From a virus: 63,417 nt of DNA. Below the pieces are notes generated by a model. It searched no databases. It saw only the letters and a program-made list of their open reading frames with translations, and was not told the origin of the DNA. Within the stretch, counting starts at the first letter, position 1. Every line of letters starts with the position of its first letter. The stretch covers positions 1 through 63,417 of the IMG/VR virus record IMGVR_UViG_3300029893_000006. The stretch is one strand, 5' to 3'. Below are positions 7,962-15,307 of the stretch, one piece after another. The position numbers and the translations under genes are program-made.

Positions 7962-8444
7962 TCAACTATAAAACCCCCTGTCGTCGTCCCCGGATCGCTT
8001 CTCCTTTTCGGCCTCGTCCTCCGGTTCCAGAGTATCATCTTCCGCGCCCGTGAAATCTTCCGGATGGAAAACAGGCTTGGGTTGCTTCTGCGGTTCCGGT
8101 TGCGTCTGCTCAGTCTGCTTCTTTTGTTCCAACGGTTCCAATTCCCCGGTTCCCCATAGAGTTCCCCACGGCTTTTTAATCTTGACCACCTCGAACGGCG
8201 CTTCCGCGTCCAGCCTTACCGGCGGATGTGCTACTGCCATGACGTTCAGCCAGATGTTACCGGATAAAAAAACTAAAAGCCGCTCTTTGAGAGACAGCTT
8301 CCAGCGGGTTGTGTAGATACCATCGTTATAGTAGGCCGGTAGATCGCCGTCAGCACCTGAATTGCCGGGAATAAGGTTGATGTTGGCCGGAAGGCCCGGA
8401 GCGATCTCTTTTTGTGGTTTCAATCTTCTTCCCCCTTTTGACAT
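7962..8444 (-). CDS. Hypothetical phage protein with acidic tail
   Basis: I favour the start at 8444 (MSKGGRRLKPQKE), giving about 160 residues; an upstream start at 8543 would overlap the previous gene by 86 bases. The core (WKLSLKERLLVFLSGNIWL near residues 51-69) looks folded and is of a type seen in many phages near structural genes. The second half is Gln, Pro, Glu and Lys rich and disordered. The function is unknown. Confidence 0.6.
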   Translation of the reverse strand: MSKGGRRLKPQKEIAPGLPANINLIPGNSGADGDLPAYYNDGIYTTRWKLSLKERLLVFLSGNIWLNVMAVAHPPVRLDAEAPFEVVKIKKPWGTLWGTGELEPLEQKKQTEQTQPEPQKQPKPVFHPEDFTGAEDDTLEPEDEAEKEKRSGDDDRGFYS

Positions 8445-8457
8445 ATAACATCTTTTC

Positions 8458-8790
8458 TTACTCAAGAAATATGCGTATTCTATAAGTATTGGCCCGATGA
8501 AGCTTTTTTGAACCCATTGTTGGAACATATCTTTCCTGCTCATAGCATCCGTTTGCTCTCACATAGAAATACCTGTTCTTATCCCCCAAAAGCCTTTCTA
8601 TAGCCTGGAAAAGCCTTATCGGTGTATGGTGAAGCAGGATTACTTCTTTGTCTGGGGAATAGCCGTCAAATTTTATGCCGAAAACTATCCCCGCTATCTG
8701 CTCCTTAAAATAATCAATAAACTGTTTCTCAAATTCGTTGGAAGGTTTGTAGTTTTCGACAGGGACAATACTTTCAGCATTATGATTCAT
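8458..8790 (-). CDS. Hypothetical protein
   Basis: This 110-residue protein is not recognised. It is of mixed alpha/beta composition with several aromatic residues and has no motif or signal. It follows the 138-residue gene without a gap (stop at 8791, start at 8790), indicating translational coupling. Confidence 0.6.
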   Translation of the reverse strand: MNHNAESIVPVENYKPSNEFEKQFIDYFKEQIAGIVFGIKFDGYSPDKEVILLHHTPIRLFQAIERLLGDKNRYFYVRANGCYEQERYVPTMGSKKLHRANTYRIRIFLE

Positions 8791-9207
8791 TTAGAGGGCC
8801 TCCTTCACGGCCTGCCAGAGGGCGTCGCATAACTCAATAAAGTCCGTCCCATCATTATTTGTAACGTAAAATTTCGGCCCGTAAAGATTGTTTGAAGTTA
8901 TATACCACCCGCCGGATGTAGTGCAATTTATTGACCATGAACCGGGATCTTCTTCGGCAAGTAGTTCAATCATCTGGCCGATAGAAAGCAGGGGCAGGCA
9001 ATCTTCCATTTTGTCAATATCACCATAGCCATACCTGTAAACTTCTCCTTCCTCGTTTACATAAACGCACCATTCTGTGCAATATCTTCCCCGCCAATCC
9101 TTGCCATAAAACTTGTCCCCTTCCTCCGGTTTCCACCACGCTCTAAGCCTTTCCTTCTGATCCTCTGTAAGCTCCTGGAGCTGCTCTGCTGTGATATGCT
9201 TGTTCAC
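8791..9207 (-). CDS. Hypothetical acidic protein
   Basis: This is a 138-residue protein, acidic and rich in Trp and Tyr (RLRAWWKPEEGDKFYG near residue 22; SWSINCTTSGGWYITSNN near residue 90). It has no membrane segment and no recognised domain. The start overlaps the stop of the upstream Cys-containing gene by 4 bases. Confidence 0.6.
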   Translation of the reverse strand: MNKHITAEQLQELTEDQKERLRAWWKPEEGDKFYGKDWRGRYCTEWCVYVNEEGEVYRYGYGDIDKMEDCLPLLSIGQMIELLAEEDPGSWSINCTTSGGWYITSNNLYGPKFYVTNNDGTDFIELCDALWQAVKEAL

Positions 9208-9512
9208 TTAACTTCTCCCCCTGATTGATGCACCCAAGTTCCGGGTATCTTTTGCATTGCCAGCACCTTGCTCGGGTTACTCCCGATTTTATGATCCCCG
9301 CACCAGTCCGTATCCGCATACACTACCGGGTAGCCCTGTATCGTAGGGGCATGTCTGCGGCAACGTCCCTTTTCTTCGTCCTTCGGCGCATAATGAGCAC
9401 ATGTAGCACAGCAAAAGCCTGTCTTACGGTCCCATCTGTCCATGATGCTTTGTCCCCCTTTTTGTTGTGGTTTATCCCACCAGAATTTTTTGATTGTTTC
9501 CGGTATTTGCAT
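9204..9512 (-). CDS. Cys-rich hypothetical protein (CxxC)
   Basis: This 102-residue protein has Cys/His residues (CCATCAHYAPKDEEKGRCRRH) that could hold a zinc ion. The ATG at 9512 follows AAAGGGGACAG; a second start at 9443 (MDRWDRKTG) also has a good site, so the first 23 residues are uncertain. The function is unknown. Confidence 0.6.
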   Translation of the reverse strand: MQIPETIKKFWWDKPQQKGGQSIMDRWDRKTGFCCATCAHYAPKDEEKGRCRRHAPTIQGYPVVYADTDWCGDHKIGSNPSKVLAMQKIPGTWVHQSGGEVK

Positions 9513-9529
9513 TACTGTCCCCTTTCTTT

Positions 9530-9772
9530 TTAAAACACCGGCACTATTTTGCAGTACCGTTCTCCTTTCTGATCTTTTTCCACCAAGTCTGCAACCGTAA
9601 ACGTTTCTCTATAGGCTCCCTTCCTCTGCTCGAAAATGCTTCTTTTCGGCTCCGGGATATACTCCACTACTATCATGTCAGGACGGCTATAAACGACAAC
9701 AGCTTCCCTGCGACTACCCTTTTTGAAACTGTCACTTTTTGGCCTTTGGGAAACACTGGCTTCACTCTCCAT
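9530..9772 (-). CDS. Hypothetical small basic protein
   Basis: This 80-residue protein, MESEASVSQRPKSDSFKKGS onward, has a beta-strand-rich middle (EAVVVYSRPDMIVVEYI) and is not recognised. A terminator-like hairpin (9776-9804) separates it from the upstream gene, so its expression may depend on read-through. Confidence 0.5.
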   Translation of the reverse strand: MESEASVSQRPKSDSFKKGSRREAVVVYSRPDMIVVEYIPEPKRSIFEQRKGAYRETFTVADLVEKDQKGERYCKIVPVF

Positions 9773-9775
9773 AAA

Positions 9776-9804
9776 AGTAAACCGGCAAGGGCAGGCCGGT
9801 TTTA
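9776..9804 (-). terminator. Intrinsic terminator-like hairpin
   Basis: Minus-strand AAACCGGC and GCCGGTTT form an 8-bp stem with a loop of about 8 bases, followed by ACTTTT. It lies directly after the 77-residue gene downstream of the large terminase. Confidence 0.65.
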
Positions 9805-10041
9805 TTATTCCTCCATCAAACTTCTAACAATGATATTGTTTTCATAACCAATTTTATCTAAAACATCTTCCACCATACGCTTTGCGGCTTCAAGCTTTTG
9901 GCCTTCCAGAGTTGCTTCAAGTATATTGAATATTTTCGCTTTCCCATAATTGTATATACTATCCTGAACAACTCTGGCAATTTCAACTACCTTTTCTTTT
10001 TTAATTATTTTCTCATTAGCATAAGTTACTGGCTCTTCCAT
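9805..10041 (-). CDS. Hypothetical helical protein after terminase
   Basis: The likely start is the ATG at 10041 (MEEPVTYANEK) with AAAGGTGAAG upstream; a longer frame from 10113 would overlap the terminase gene. The roughly 78-residue product is mainly helical and charged. No domain is recognised. Confidence 0.6.
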   Translation of the reverse strand: MEEPVTYANEKIIKKEKVVEIARVVQDSIYNYGKAKIFNILEATLEGQKLEAAKRMVEDVLDKIGYENNIIVRSLMEE

Positions 10042-10093
10042 TCTTTTCTTCACCTTTCTTTCCTTTGCTCTTGCTTTGCTATGCCCTTGCCGA

Positions 10094-11647
10094 TCAATAA
10101 AACCCCGGCTCATCGCTTACATCCTCGTCCTCATACTCATCCAACCCCTCCTCGCTGTCAAAGTCCCATTCTCTCTGCCCTTCTCCAGGCAGACCGCCAG
10201 GAACCAGCATTTCTGCAAGATCTCTTAGTACCGGCCTGCTCATACAGAAATACCTATCAACATCTTGTGGATGGTGTTCGCTGGAACTGGAAATATCTTC
10301 AGGGTTAGTTTTAGACTGCTCACATGCCGGATAAGTCCTGATTGTGTTCGGGCAGGCATAGGTAAAACGTAAAGAAGGGATATAGTTTCCCTGACTGTCT
10401 TTTATCGGCATAAGCCATTGATGGAGTCTTCTCCAGCCATTAGAGAGGTCATTGTCTGCTTTTCTCATGTATAACCCGTAATTCGCAAATATTTCCGCTG
10501 TGCTTTCACCTGTCCCGCTCTGCTTATTCCAACATGAAGGATCTGCTACAATATCTATAAGGTCCTCCTGTTCTCCGGCAGGGTTTTTGCTTAATCTTAA
10601 AATCTCTTTTGCTTGCTCTGGGTCGGTAACATGTTGCGGATAATATTCTCTATAGCAAACTGCCCTTCCATCTGGGAATACAGCATACCATTTAAAACAA
10701 GCCCTGGAACCAAAACCGGCATCGTAAGCACCATAAAGCTGGCAATATTTTGGTGGATACCAACCGGGTACGGGTATAATATGCAATTCTGGATTCCATT
10801 CTGGGAAAAAAGCACCTTTTCCAACCGTAAAAGCTTCTTCGGCAGTCTCTGGATACTCTGCTTTGTAAGTATTTGGCAGGTCTTTTTTTGTCTGCTCTCT
10901 CCATTCCAGAGTTCGCCTTGGATCTGCGTTCCACGGTAAAAAAATAGGATAAAACCCATTTTCTTGTCTTACTGCACCATTCCATATTTTTTCAAACAGC
11001 GTCCCGATTCTTCCGGTAGAAAGACCAATCACCTGACCACCTGTCGGACGGTTTACCGTAGGATATGCAGCAGTCCATATCTCTTCCGCCCACTGCTGGA
11101 AGGCCCACTCGTCAAGAAGCACTAAAGAGGCAGTAAAGCTCCGGCCTGCATTTGGACTGCTAGTAAATGAAGTAAAAGTTGACGGTTCCCCAGCAGGATG
11201 AATAAGTTCCAAAGAGGTAGTAAAAGGTACATAAACCGGCAAATAAGGATGTTCTTTCTTTCCTTCAACACATAACCAATCCGGCAAATGACGAAAGATA
11301 AAGCCAAGCCTGCGAGAAAGCTCTTCCGCTTCGTTCTCTGTCCTTGAAAGAGCTGATACAGAAAAGCCTGGATTAAAAAGCATCTTCCAGGCTATGTACG
11401 CGAGTGCAAGCCACGTCAACCCAAGCTGCCTGGCTTTGAGAACAATGATAAGACGAAGATTTAAAAATATATCTAAGACAAATTTTTGGTCCGGCCACAT
11501 TTTAAATGGTATAACCACGCCCGGCATGTCTTTATCTTCAATTTTCACAGCCTGCGAAATAAAATCGTGGCAACTTCTTTTATACAATTCTTTAGCCGCA
11601 AGACGGCGTATGGCTTCCTGTTTTGTTGTGGCTATTGTATTAATCAC
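10094..11647 (-). CDS. terL: Terminase large subunit
   Basis: This 517-residue DNA-packaging motor and nuclease docks on the portal, drives DNA into the prohead and cuts concatemers. The Walker A-like motif is KARQLGLTW (residues 71-79), in the terminase variant without the GKT signature. Walker B is LVLLDE (residues 175-180). The RNase H-like nuclease domain begins at YGAYDAGFG (Asp309), with a second acidic residue in IVADPS (Asp369). The order small subunit then large subunit, and then portal further downstream, is standard. Confidence 0.95.
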   Translation of the reverse strand: MINTIATTKQEAIRRLAAKELYKRSCHDFISQAVKIEDKDMPGVVIPFKMWPDQKFVLDIFLNLRLIIVLKARQLGLTWLALAYIAWKMLFNPGFSVSALSRTENEAEELSRRLGFIFRHLPDWLCVEGKKEHPYLPVYVPFTTSLELIHPAGEPSTFTSFTSSPNAGRSFTASLVLLDEWAFQQWAEEIWTAAYPTVNRPTGGQVIGLSTGRIGTLFEKIWNGAVRQENGFYPIFLPWNADPRRTLEWREQTKKDLPNTYKAEYPETAEEAFTVGKGAFFPEWNPELHIIPVPGWYPPKYCQLYGAYDAGFGSRACFKWYAVFPDGRAVCYREYYPQHVTDPEQAKEILRLSKNPAGEQEDLIDIVADPSCWNKQSGTGESTAEIFANYGLYMRKADNDLSNGWRRLHQWLMPIKDSQGNYIPSLRFTYACPNTIRTYPACEQSKTNPEDISSSSEHHPQDVDRYFCMSRPVLRDLAEMLVPGGLPGEGQREWDFDSEEGLDEYEDEDVSDEPGFY

Positions 11648-11652
11648 CCGTT

Positions 11653-11690
11653 AACCACCTGTTTTAGGATTATCACCTGTTTTAGGATTA
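11653..11690. repeat. Tandem direct repeat between terminase genes
   Basis: The 17-base unit CACCTGTTTTAGGATTA occurs twice in tandem within the 205-base gap between the terminase genes. No coding role is seen. Confidence 0.8.
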
Positions 11691-11780
11691 AAACGGCACA
11701 ACAGTTTTCATTTTTCCCCATTTTCCCCGCGCTTTTAAAACCATTTTGAAAGACCCTCTCAATCTCGTAAAAATCACAAT

Positions 11781-11820
11781 TCGTCCTTTTGGGACGTTTT
11801 AAAACGTCCTTCCGGGACGA
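11781..11820. repeat. Clustered inverted repeats between terS and terL
   Basis: The 18-bp perfect palindrome GGACGTTTTAAAACGTCC lies at 11792-11809. It is flanked so that half-sites CGTCC and GGACG alternate four times (CGTCC-tttt-GGGACG ... CGTCC-ttcc-GGGACG). Hence either two small hairpins or one central dyad can form. It could be a terminase recognition (pac/cos) site, a regulator site or an RNA structure; the sequence alone does not decide. Confidence 0.75.
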
Positions 11821-11852
11821 CAAATAATACTAATAATAAATAGGTGCAGCGT

Positions 11853-12446
11853 TTAATCTTCTTCACTTGCCGCCAACCGCCTCAATTCATCTAATGTAAG
11901 CCCGGAAAGATCAATCTCAATCGGTCCACCACCGGGACCAGAAATTTCTTGTTTTTCTACAAACATTCCTAGATGCTTCGCTATGTTCTCCAGCGCCTTC
12001 ATTCGGTCGTGGAGCTTGAATTTGAAAACGCCTTTCTCACTAATCGAAACTTCCTGCACCAGCGTTCCGTCTACATGCTCCGAATCCTTCAATTCAATTA
12101 CTGGCCGAAAATCAAAAACCGGCTGGCCGTCTTCTGTGTATCCGACTACGCCCAACTGTGTCCTCCATGAAAGAAAGTCTTTTATATCCAACCCGGCAAT
12201 TTTCATCCATTCTTCTACGACTTTCTCCGGGGTGATGGTGTTTTTGGCAAGAATCTGCCGGCGATTCTGAATCGCTTCCTGAATCTTAACATCTCTTAGC
12301 AACCTGACTGCTGAGGCTGCTGCTGCATTATCCGTTTTCGTAGCAGGATAAGCGGCCTTATAAGCCCTGGTAGCATTCAAGTCCACGAGATATTCTTCCA
12401 CGAATTTCTCCTGCTTCGCTGTCAATTTCTTCTTCTTTCCTGCCAT
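11853..12446 (-). CDS. terS: Terminase small subunit (Terminase_2 family)
   Basis: This protein of about 197 residues starts at the second ATG (12446) behind AAGGCGGTGAAG. The N-terminus LTAKQEKFVEEYLVDLNATRAYKAAYP is the helix-turn-helix signature of Terminase_2 small subunits, here spanning residues ~7-34. The middle contains a beta-rich region and the C-terminus ends in LSGLTLDELRRLAAS, a likely contact to the large subunit. It recognises the packaging site and loads the large subunit, which is encoded 205 bases downstream. Confidence 0.9.
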   Translation of the reverse strand: MAGKKKKLTAKQEKFVEEYLVDLNATRAYKAAYPATKTDNAAAASAVRLLRDVKIQEAIQNRRQILAKNTITPEKVVEEWMKIAGLDIKDFLSWRTQLGVVGYTEDGQPVFDFRPVIELKDSEHVDGTLVQEVSISEKGVFKFKLHDRMKALENIAKHLGMFVEKQEISGPGGGPIEIDLSGLTLDELRRLAASEED

Positions 12447-12496
12447 CACACTTCACCGCCTTCAAAAAGTTACCTAAAGCCACTAAAACAGTAGAA

Positions 12497-12524
12497 ATTT
12501 TAAGTATTGTTTATCTAAAGTAAA
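12497..12524 (-). promoter_or_regulatory. Candidate promoter for the terminase/head operon
   Basis: The minus-strand sequence TTTACT (12524-12519), a 16-base spacer and TAAAAT (12502-12497) lie about 50 bases upstream of the small terminase start. The match is modest, and late genes could instead use an activator-dependent promoter. Confidence 0.35.
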
Positions 12525-12575
12525 CTTTAAGGGCATAAAAACCCTTCTATCGTTATTTTTAGCCTCGTTTACTTT

Positions 12576-12624
12576 TTGCCACATATAGCTGGCTGGCTGT
12601 ATAATTAAAGTGACTATAAGTAAA
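12576..12624 (+). promoter_or_regulatory. Promoter of the plus-strand operon with repressor operator
   Basis: TTGCCA (12576-12581), an 18-base spacer and TATAAT (12600-12605) form a good sigma-A promoter for the genes at 12660-14662. Directly downstream, 12610-12624 read on the minus strand is TTTACTTATAGTCAC. It matches the lysogeny-switch operator consensus GTYACTTATAGTAAC at 13 of 15 positions. This suggests the prophage repressor shuts this operon off. Confidence 0.65.
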
Positions 12625-12659
12625 CTACATTAATAAATAAAAGGAGGCCCCGGAAGAAA

Positions 12660-12971
12660 ATGAACCTAAAAGAAAAGCTTCAAAAAGCCAATCCCGGACT
12701 GAAAGTTTATCCCTTCCCAGGCTACGGGATGGCCTTCACCTATGACAGCTTATTCGAGAATGACTATGTAGTTCGGATTTACGTCGCTCGCGAAGCACAA
12801 GTTCTTTTTCGTGACGCTTATTCCAGGCCGCCTTGGTGGGCAAAAGATGTTCCAGCTATCGCCCGCACCAGGGACGGCAACTTCTGGTTCTATCATGAAC
12901 CAGACAATCTCCCACCGATGTGGTTTTGGAACGGAACCGCAAACAACAAAATTAAAGCCTGCCAAGGCTGA
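12660..12971 (+). CDS. Hypothetical protein, first gene of plus-strand operon
   Basis: This 103-residue protein begins MNLKEKLQKANPGLKVYPFP and contains many aromatic residues (YSRPPWWAKDVP; NLPPMWFWNGT). The ribosome site AAAAGGAGG lies upstream. No family is recognised. It opens an operon of small proteins on the strand opposite to the structural genes, an arrangement typical of early host-takeover or anti-defence loci. Confidence 0.65.
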   Translation: MNLKEKLQKANPGLKVYPFPGYGMAFTYDSLFENDYVVRIYVAREAQVLFRDAYSRPPWWAKDVPAIARTRDGNFWFYHEPDNLPPMWFWNGTANNKIKACQG

Positions 12972-12989
12972 TTGAAAGGAGTGTTGTTG

Positions 12990-13208
12990 ATGTATCGCAT
13001 CCCCCGTTACAAAGTTACCCTGGTTCGTGATTCCTCGGTTCCCTCTGAAATTAAAAACGTTTCTACTCCTGCGGAAGCGGCTCCCCTGCTTCGCGCTTAC
13101 CTCGAAGGCATTGACCGGGAGCATTTTGTTGTTCTGCTCCTGGACATAAAAAACAAGATCAAGTGTCGTGCTGCCAGGGATAAATGGTTAGCCAAAAAAG
13201 GAGGTTGA
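12990..13208 (+). CDS. RadC-like JAB domain N-terminal fragment
   Basis: The start is the ATG at 12990 behind GAAAGGAGTG. The 72-residue product matches the beginning of RadC/JAB proteins: VSTPAEAAPLLRAYL followed by the strand REHFVVLLLDIKNKI. Full RadC proteins continue with the metal-binding His-x-His and Ser/Asp residues; here the frame ends shortly after that strand with CRAARDKWLAKKGG, so no catalytic centre is present. It is either a truncated remnant or a small protein that has reused the domain's N-terminal half. Confidence 0.6.
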   Translation: MYRIPRYKVTLVRDSSVPSEIKNVSTPAEAAPLLRAYLEGIDREHFVVLLLDIKNKIKCRAARDKWLAKKGG

Positions 13209-13212
13209 TATC

Positions 13213-13317
13213 ATGCTCCGCTTATTCCCCGGCCTTATCTCTCTTGTAGTAGCTATCATTATCATCCTGGGCTGCTACATCGTAAACGAAACGCTGAAGG
13301 AGGTACTAATCCGATGA
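13213..13317 (+). CDS. 34-residue membrane peptide
   Basis: This short reading frame has ribosome site AAGGAGG eight bases before the ATG at 13213. Its stop overlaps the next gene's ATG (ATGA). The product starts MLRLFPG and has one hydrophobic helix, LISLVVAIIIILGCYIV, so it should insert in the cytoplasmic membrane. The coupled spacing on both sides argues that it is real. Confidence 0.6.
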   Translation: MLRLFPGLISLVVAIIIILGCYIVNETLKEVLIR

Positions 13318-13700
13318 AAATTATTAGGAAAACCAAAATTGTTGAATGCAAGGACATTTCATTATACTTCGAATTTAAAAATATGCCAGGAGCCGGTTTT
13401 GCCTTCCCTTGCGATGAGCAAGGTAATGTTGACACCAAAAACCTTCCACCAGAAGCACTTGGCAATTACAAAAAATGCTTATCTGGTGAGCATGATGTAA
13501 TTTGCAAAGGTGTTCGTATACTCCGTTGGAATGTTCGTGAACCCGCCGTTGGCCTTTGCGAATGCGGAAAAGAAGTCGAACTTTCCCATTTCACGAATAC
13601 CTGCGAATGCGGAGCTGACTACAACTTTGCAGGCCAGCGTCTTGCTCCCCGGGAACAATGGGGAGAGGAAACAGGGGAGCATTGGACTGAGTGCTACTAA
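13314..13700 (+). CDS. Hypothetical protein with zinc-ribbon C-terminus
   Basis: This 128-residue protein starts in overlap with the upstream membrane peptide. Residues ~85-105 hold two Cys pairs (LCECGKEVEL ... TCECGADY), a zinc-ribbon arrangement. The N-terminal half is beta-rich. It is a possible nucleic-acid binder or metal-stabilised scaffold; the family is unknown. Confidence 0.65.
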   Translation: MKIIRKTKIVECKDISLYFEFKNMPGAGFAFPCDEQGNVDTKNLPPEALGNYKKCLSGEHDVICKGVRILRWNVREPAVGLCECGKEVELSHFTNTCECGADYNFAGQRLAPREQWGEETGEHWTECY

Positions 13701-13716
13701 AAAGGGCAAGGGACTG

Positions 13717-13757
13717 TCCCGTGAAAGCCGGGACCAGGGGGAAATTCTTTCCCCTGC
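13717..13757 (+). other. Hairpins between plus-strand genes
   Basis: Two consecutive stem-loops, one with arms GTCCCG/CCGGGAC and one with AGGGGGAA/TTCCCCT, lie just upstream of the ribosome site of the 13792 gene. There is no T-run, so they are more likely processing or translation elements than terminators. Confidence 0.5.
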
Positions 13758-13791
13758 TCCGCTCAACCTACGATGAAAGGAGGTCTGACCC

Positions 13792-13977
13792 GTGAACTTT
13801 GAAAACGTCAAAGGCGAACTCAAGGGCAATATTCTACACTTGGAAATCGACGTTACAAAGCGTCTCGGACCCAGTGCAAGCGGCAAAACAACTATCGTTG
13901 CCACTACAAGCGGCAATCAGCCAATCCCAGGAACTGACGTTATACTCGGTCTTAACTGCTATACTAAGCGCCGCTAA
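13792..13977 (+). CDS. Hypothetical small phage protein
   Basis: This is a 61-residue protein. The GTG start at 13792 follows AAAGGAGGTCTGACCC. The sequence MNFENVKGELKGNILHLEID, then a GPSASGKTTIVATTSG segment, is of a kind seen in small phage and plasmid proteins. The SGKT string is not a P-loop in a folded ATPase because the protein is too small. The function is unknown. Confidence 0.65.
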   Translation: MNFENVKGELKGNILHLEIDVTKRLGPSASGKTTIVATTSGNQPIPGTDVILGLNCYTKRR

Positions 13978-13985
13978 CTCCTGCC

Positions 13986-14014
13986 AGGGGGAGCCTTGCC
14001 AAAGGGCTCCCCCA
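13986..14014 (+). other. GC-rich hairpin between plus-strand genes
   Basis: GGGGGAGCC and GGGCTCCCCC form a 9-bp stem with a loop of about 8 bases. No U-tract follows, so it is probably an mRNA stability or processing element. Confidence 0.6.
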
Positions 14015-14046
14015 AGCAAGATATTTGAAAGGAGGTTTATGGGAAA

Positions 14047-14223
14047 ATGGCTTACCAAGCCAAATACGAAAATGGCGGCTGGAACTTATACAAGAATGGT
14101 AAGCTCGTAGGCCGCCATAAAGACGAAAGAAAGGAGGCTAATGCTGTTGAGAGAGATAGTCGAACTGTATCTGAAAGTCCCGCCAGACGTGAAACGCTGG
14201 CTACACGAATATGCCCAGCGTGA
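14047..14223 (+). CDS. Possible 58-residue protein
   Basis: The ATG at 14047 lies 11 bases after AAAGGAGG. The N-terminal half (MAYQAKYENGGWNLYKNGKL) looks like a normal small protein. The C-terminal part overlaps the RHH gene at 14141 by 83 bases in another frame, so the true end or existence is uncertain. Confidence 0.45.
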   Translation: MAYQAKYENGGWNLYKNGKLVGRHKDERKEANAVERDSRTVSESPARRETLATRICPA

Positions 14224-14302
14224 GGGTATGACAATGACTAATGTTGTCTTAGCAGCTCTCCATGAATATCGGGAGCGACATGATGTGGAAGAAGGAATTT
14301 AG
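14141..14302 (+). CDS. Ribbon-helix-helix (CopG/Arc-like) regulator
   Basis: This 53-residue protein starts at an ATG with AAAGGAGGCTA upstream. The pattern is an N-terminal beta strand (IVELYLKVPPDVKRWLHEYA) followed by two helices (REGMTMTNVVLAALHEYRER). It is that of ribbon-helix-helix DNA-binding proteins such as CopG or Arc, which dimerise and insert paired strands in the major groove. It may autoregulate this operon. It could also be an antitoxin, but no toxin partner is recognised beside it. Confidence 0.7.
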   Translation: MLLREIVELYLKVPPDVKRWLHEYAQREGMTMTNVVLAALHEYRERHDVEEGI

Positions 14303-14353
14303 CCCCTGCATGAAGAATATAATATGTTTACCAAAAAGAAAGGAAGTGCCAAA

Positions 14354-14662
14354 ATGTTTGATAACTTACAAGAGCTTACCGGCCAAGAATCAGGTATCGT
14401 GATCTATGACGGCAAAGAGGGTATCCTGTGTAACTGGAGTAGCATCAACGGCTATCCCCGCATATTTGCAACCGGCCTTGTCGGGATGGGGGAGGAAATC
14501 CCCGAAGTTAAGGGCGAATATTACGATGATCTGTCGGGATTGCTTGATAGAGTTAATATCACTATAGTCGCCCAATATGACGACGACAAACTGCCAAAGA
14601 ACGGTACTGTCTACCGGATTAGCGATGACGTTATTGTAATCGCGCCGGATGACTGGGCGTAA
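14354..14662 (+). CDS. Hypothetical acidic protein, last gene of plus operon
   Basis: The start at 14354 (MFDNLQELTGQES) follows AAAGGAAGTGCC; an earlier ATG at 14324 lacks a site. The product of about 102 residues is acidic (many Asp/Glu) and beta-rich. Small acidic early phage proteins are often DNA mimics or inhibitors of host enzymes, but nothing in the sequence proves that. A bidirectional terminator follows. Confidence 0.65.
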   Translation: MFDNLQELTGQESGIVIYDGKEGILCNWSSINGYPRIFATGLVGMGEEIPEVKGEYYDDLSGLLDRVNITIVAQYDDDKLPKNGTVYRISDDVIVIAPDDWA

Positions 14663-14689
14663 AATAAGATATGAGCGGAACTAAGAGGG

Positions 14690-14724
14690 TAAAAGCCGGG
14701 GACTAACCCCCGGCTTTTTCTTTT
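14690..14724. terminator. Bidirectional terminator between convergent genes
   Basis: AAAGCCGGGG and CCCCGGCTTT form a 10-bp stem, with T-runs on both sides. It ends the plus-strand operon (stop at 14662) and, on the other strand, the regulator gene at 14703-15173. Confidence 0.9.
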
Positions 14725-15173
14725 ATGCGCTCCATCAACCAATCTGCACCAGGGCCCCTTAATGCAAGCGTCCTCTCCACTGCCGCCCAAACTGCCTCAG
14801 CCCTTCTCAGTTCGTCCGGTGTCGTATGGCCTTTTACAGCCTTTTTCATTTCCCTGGTTGACAAATGACGATCTGCCGCCTGCGCTATCCAGTAATGCGG
14901 ATCATTAGTCCTTGCGGCAATAGAATGGTGGCAGAATGAAAGCTCAGATATCCTAATTTCCGGGCCCGGAAAAGCAGAATACGTTTTCCGCAGGTCTGAT
15001 ATATACCTCTCAGAATAGCCAACGTCAGCTGCAAACTTCCTGGCTTTGCACCCCATGACGTTGCAAGCGTAATAAGCCAGTTCTGCTTGCGCCCAGGCCG
15101 TGGCGTCACCGGCCATGCGGTATTCTATAAATTCCTGTAGAACTTCATCATAACTTCGGAAATCGCTTTCCAT
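14703..15173 (-). CDS. Putative HTH DNA-binding protein
   Basis: This is a 156-residue protein. Residues ~42-65 (CKARKFAADVGYSERYISDLR) have the form of a helix-turn-helix with the recognition helix YSERYISDLRKTY. The rest is helical and charged, and the C-terminus forms part of the bidirectional terminator. It is the last gene before the convergent plus operon and could regulate late genes or replication. Two dyads (15258-15287, 15308-15323) lie upstream and could be its targets. Confidence 0.6.
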   Translation of the reverse strand: MESDFRSYDEVLQEFIEYRMAGDATAWAQAELAYYACNVMGCKARKFAADVGYSERYISDLRKTYSAFPGPEIRISELSFCHHSIAARTNDPHYWIAQAADRHLSTREMKKAVKGHTTPDELRRAEAVWAAVERTLALRGPGADWLMERIKEKAGG

Positions 15174-15185
15174 ATCCTCACCTGC

Positions 15186-15222
15186 CCCAAAAGAGTGAGG
15201 CCGCCCACCTTGGACGGCCTCT
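15186..15222 (-). terminator. Hairpin upstream of the HTH gene
   Basis: Minus-strand GAGGCCG and CGGCCTC form a 7-bp stem extendable inward, followed by ACTCTTTT. It is a plausible weak terminator for transcription coming from the 15393-15905 gene. Confidence 0.55.
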
Positions 15223-15257
15223 TGTTATGTATTCTTAACCGTATCTTTTTTCCCTGC

Positions 15258-15287
15258 GGGAGGAACTATGTGCACCTAGCCCCTCCC
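15258..15287. repeat. 30-bp imperfect palindrome
   Basis: The arms GGGAGGAACTATGTG and CACCTAGCCCCTCCC pair at 12 of 15 positions around the centre GTGCAC. On the plus strand it is followed by TTTT, so it may stop read-through from the plus operon. Alternatively it is a protein-binding site. Confidence 0.7.
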
Positions 15288-15307
15288 TTTTACGGTTTTC
15301 GTTATTT

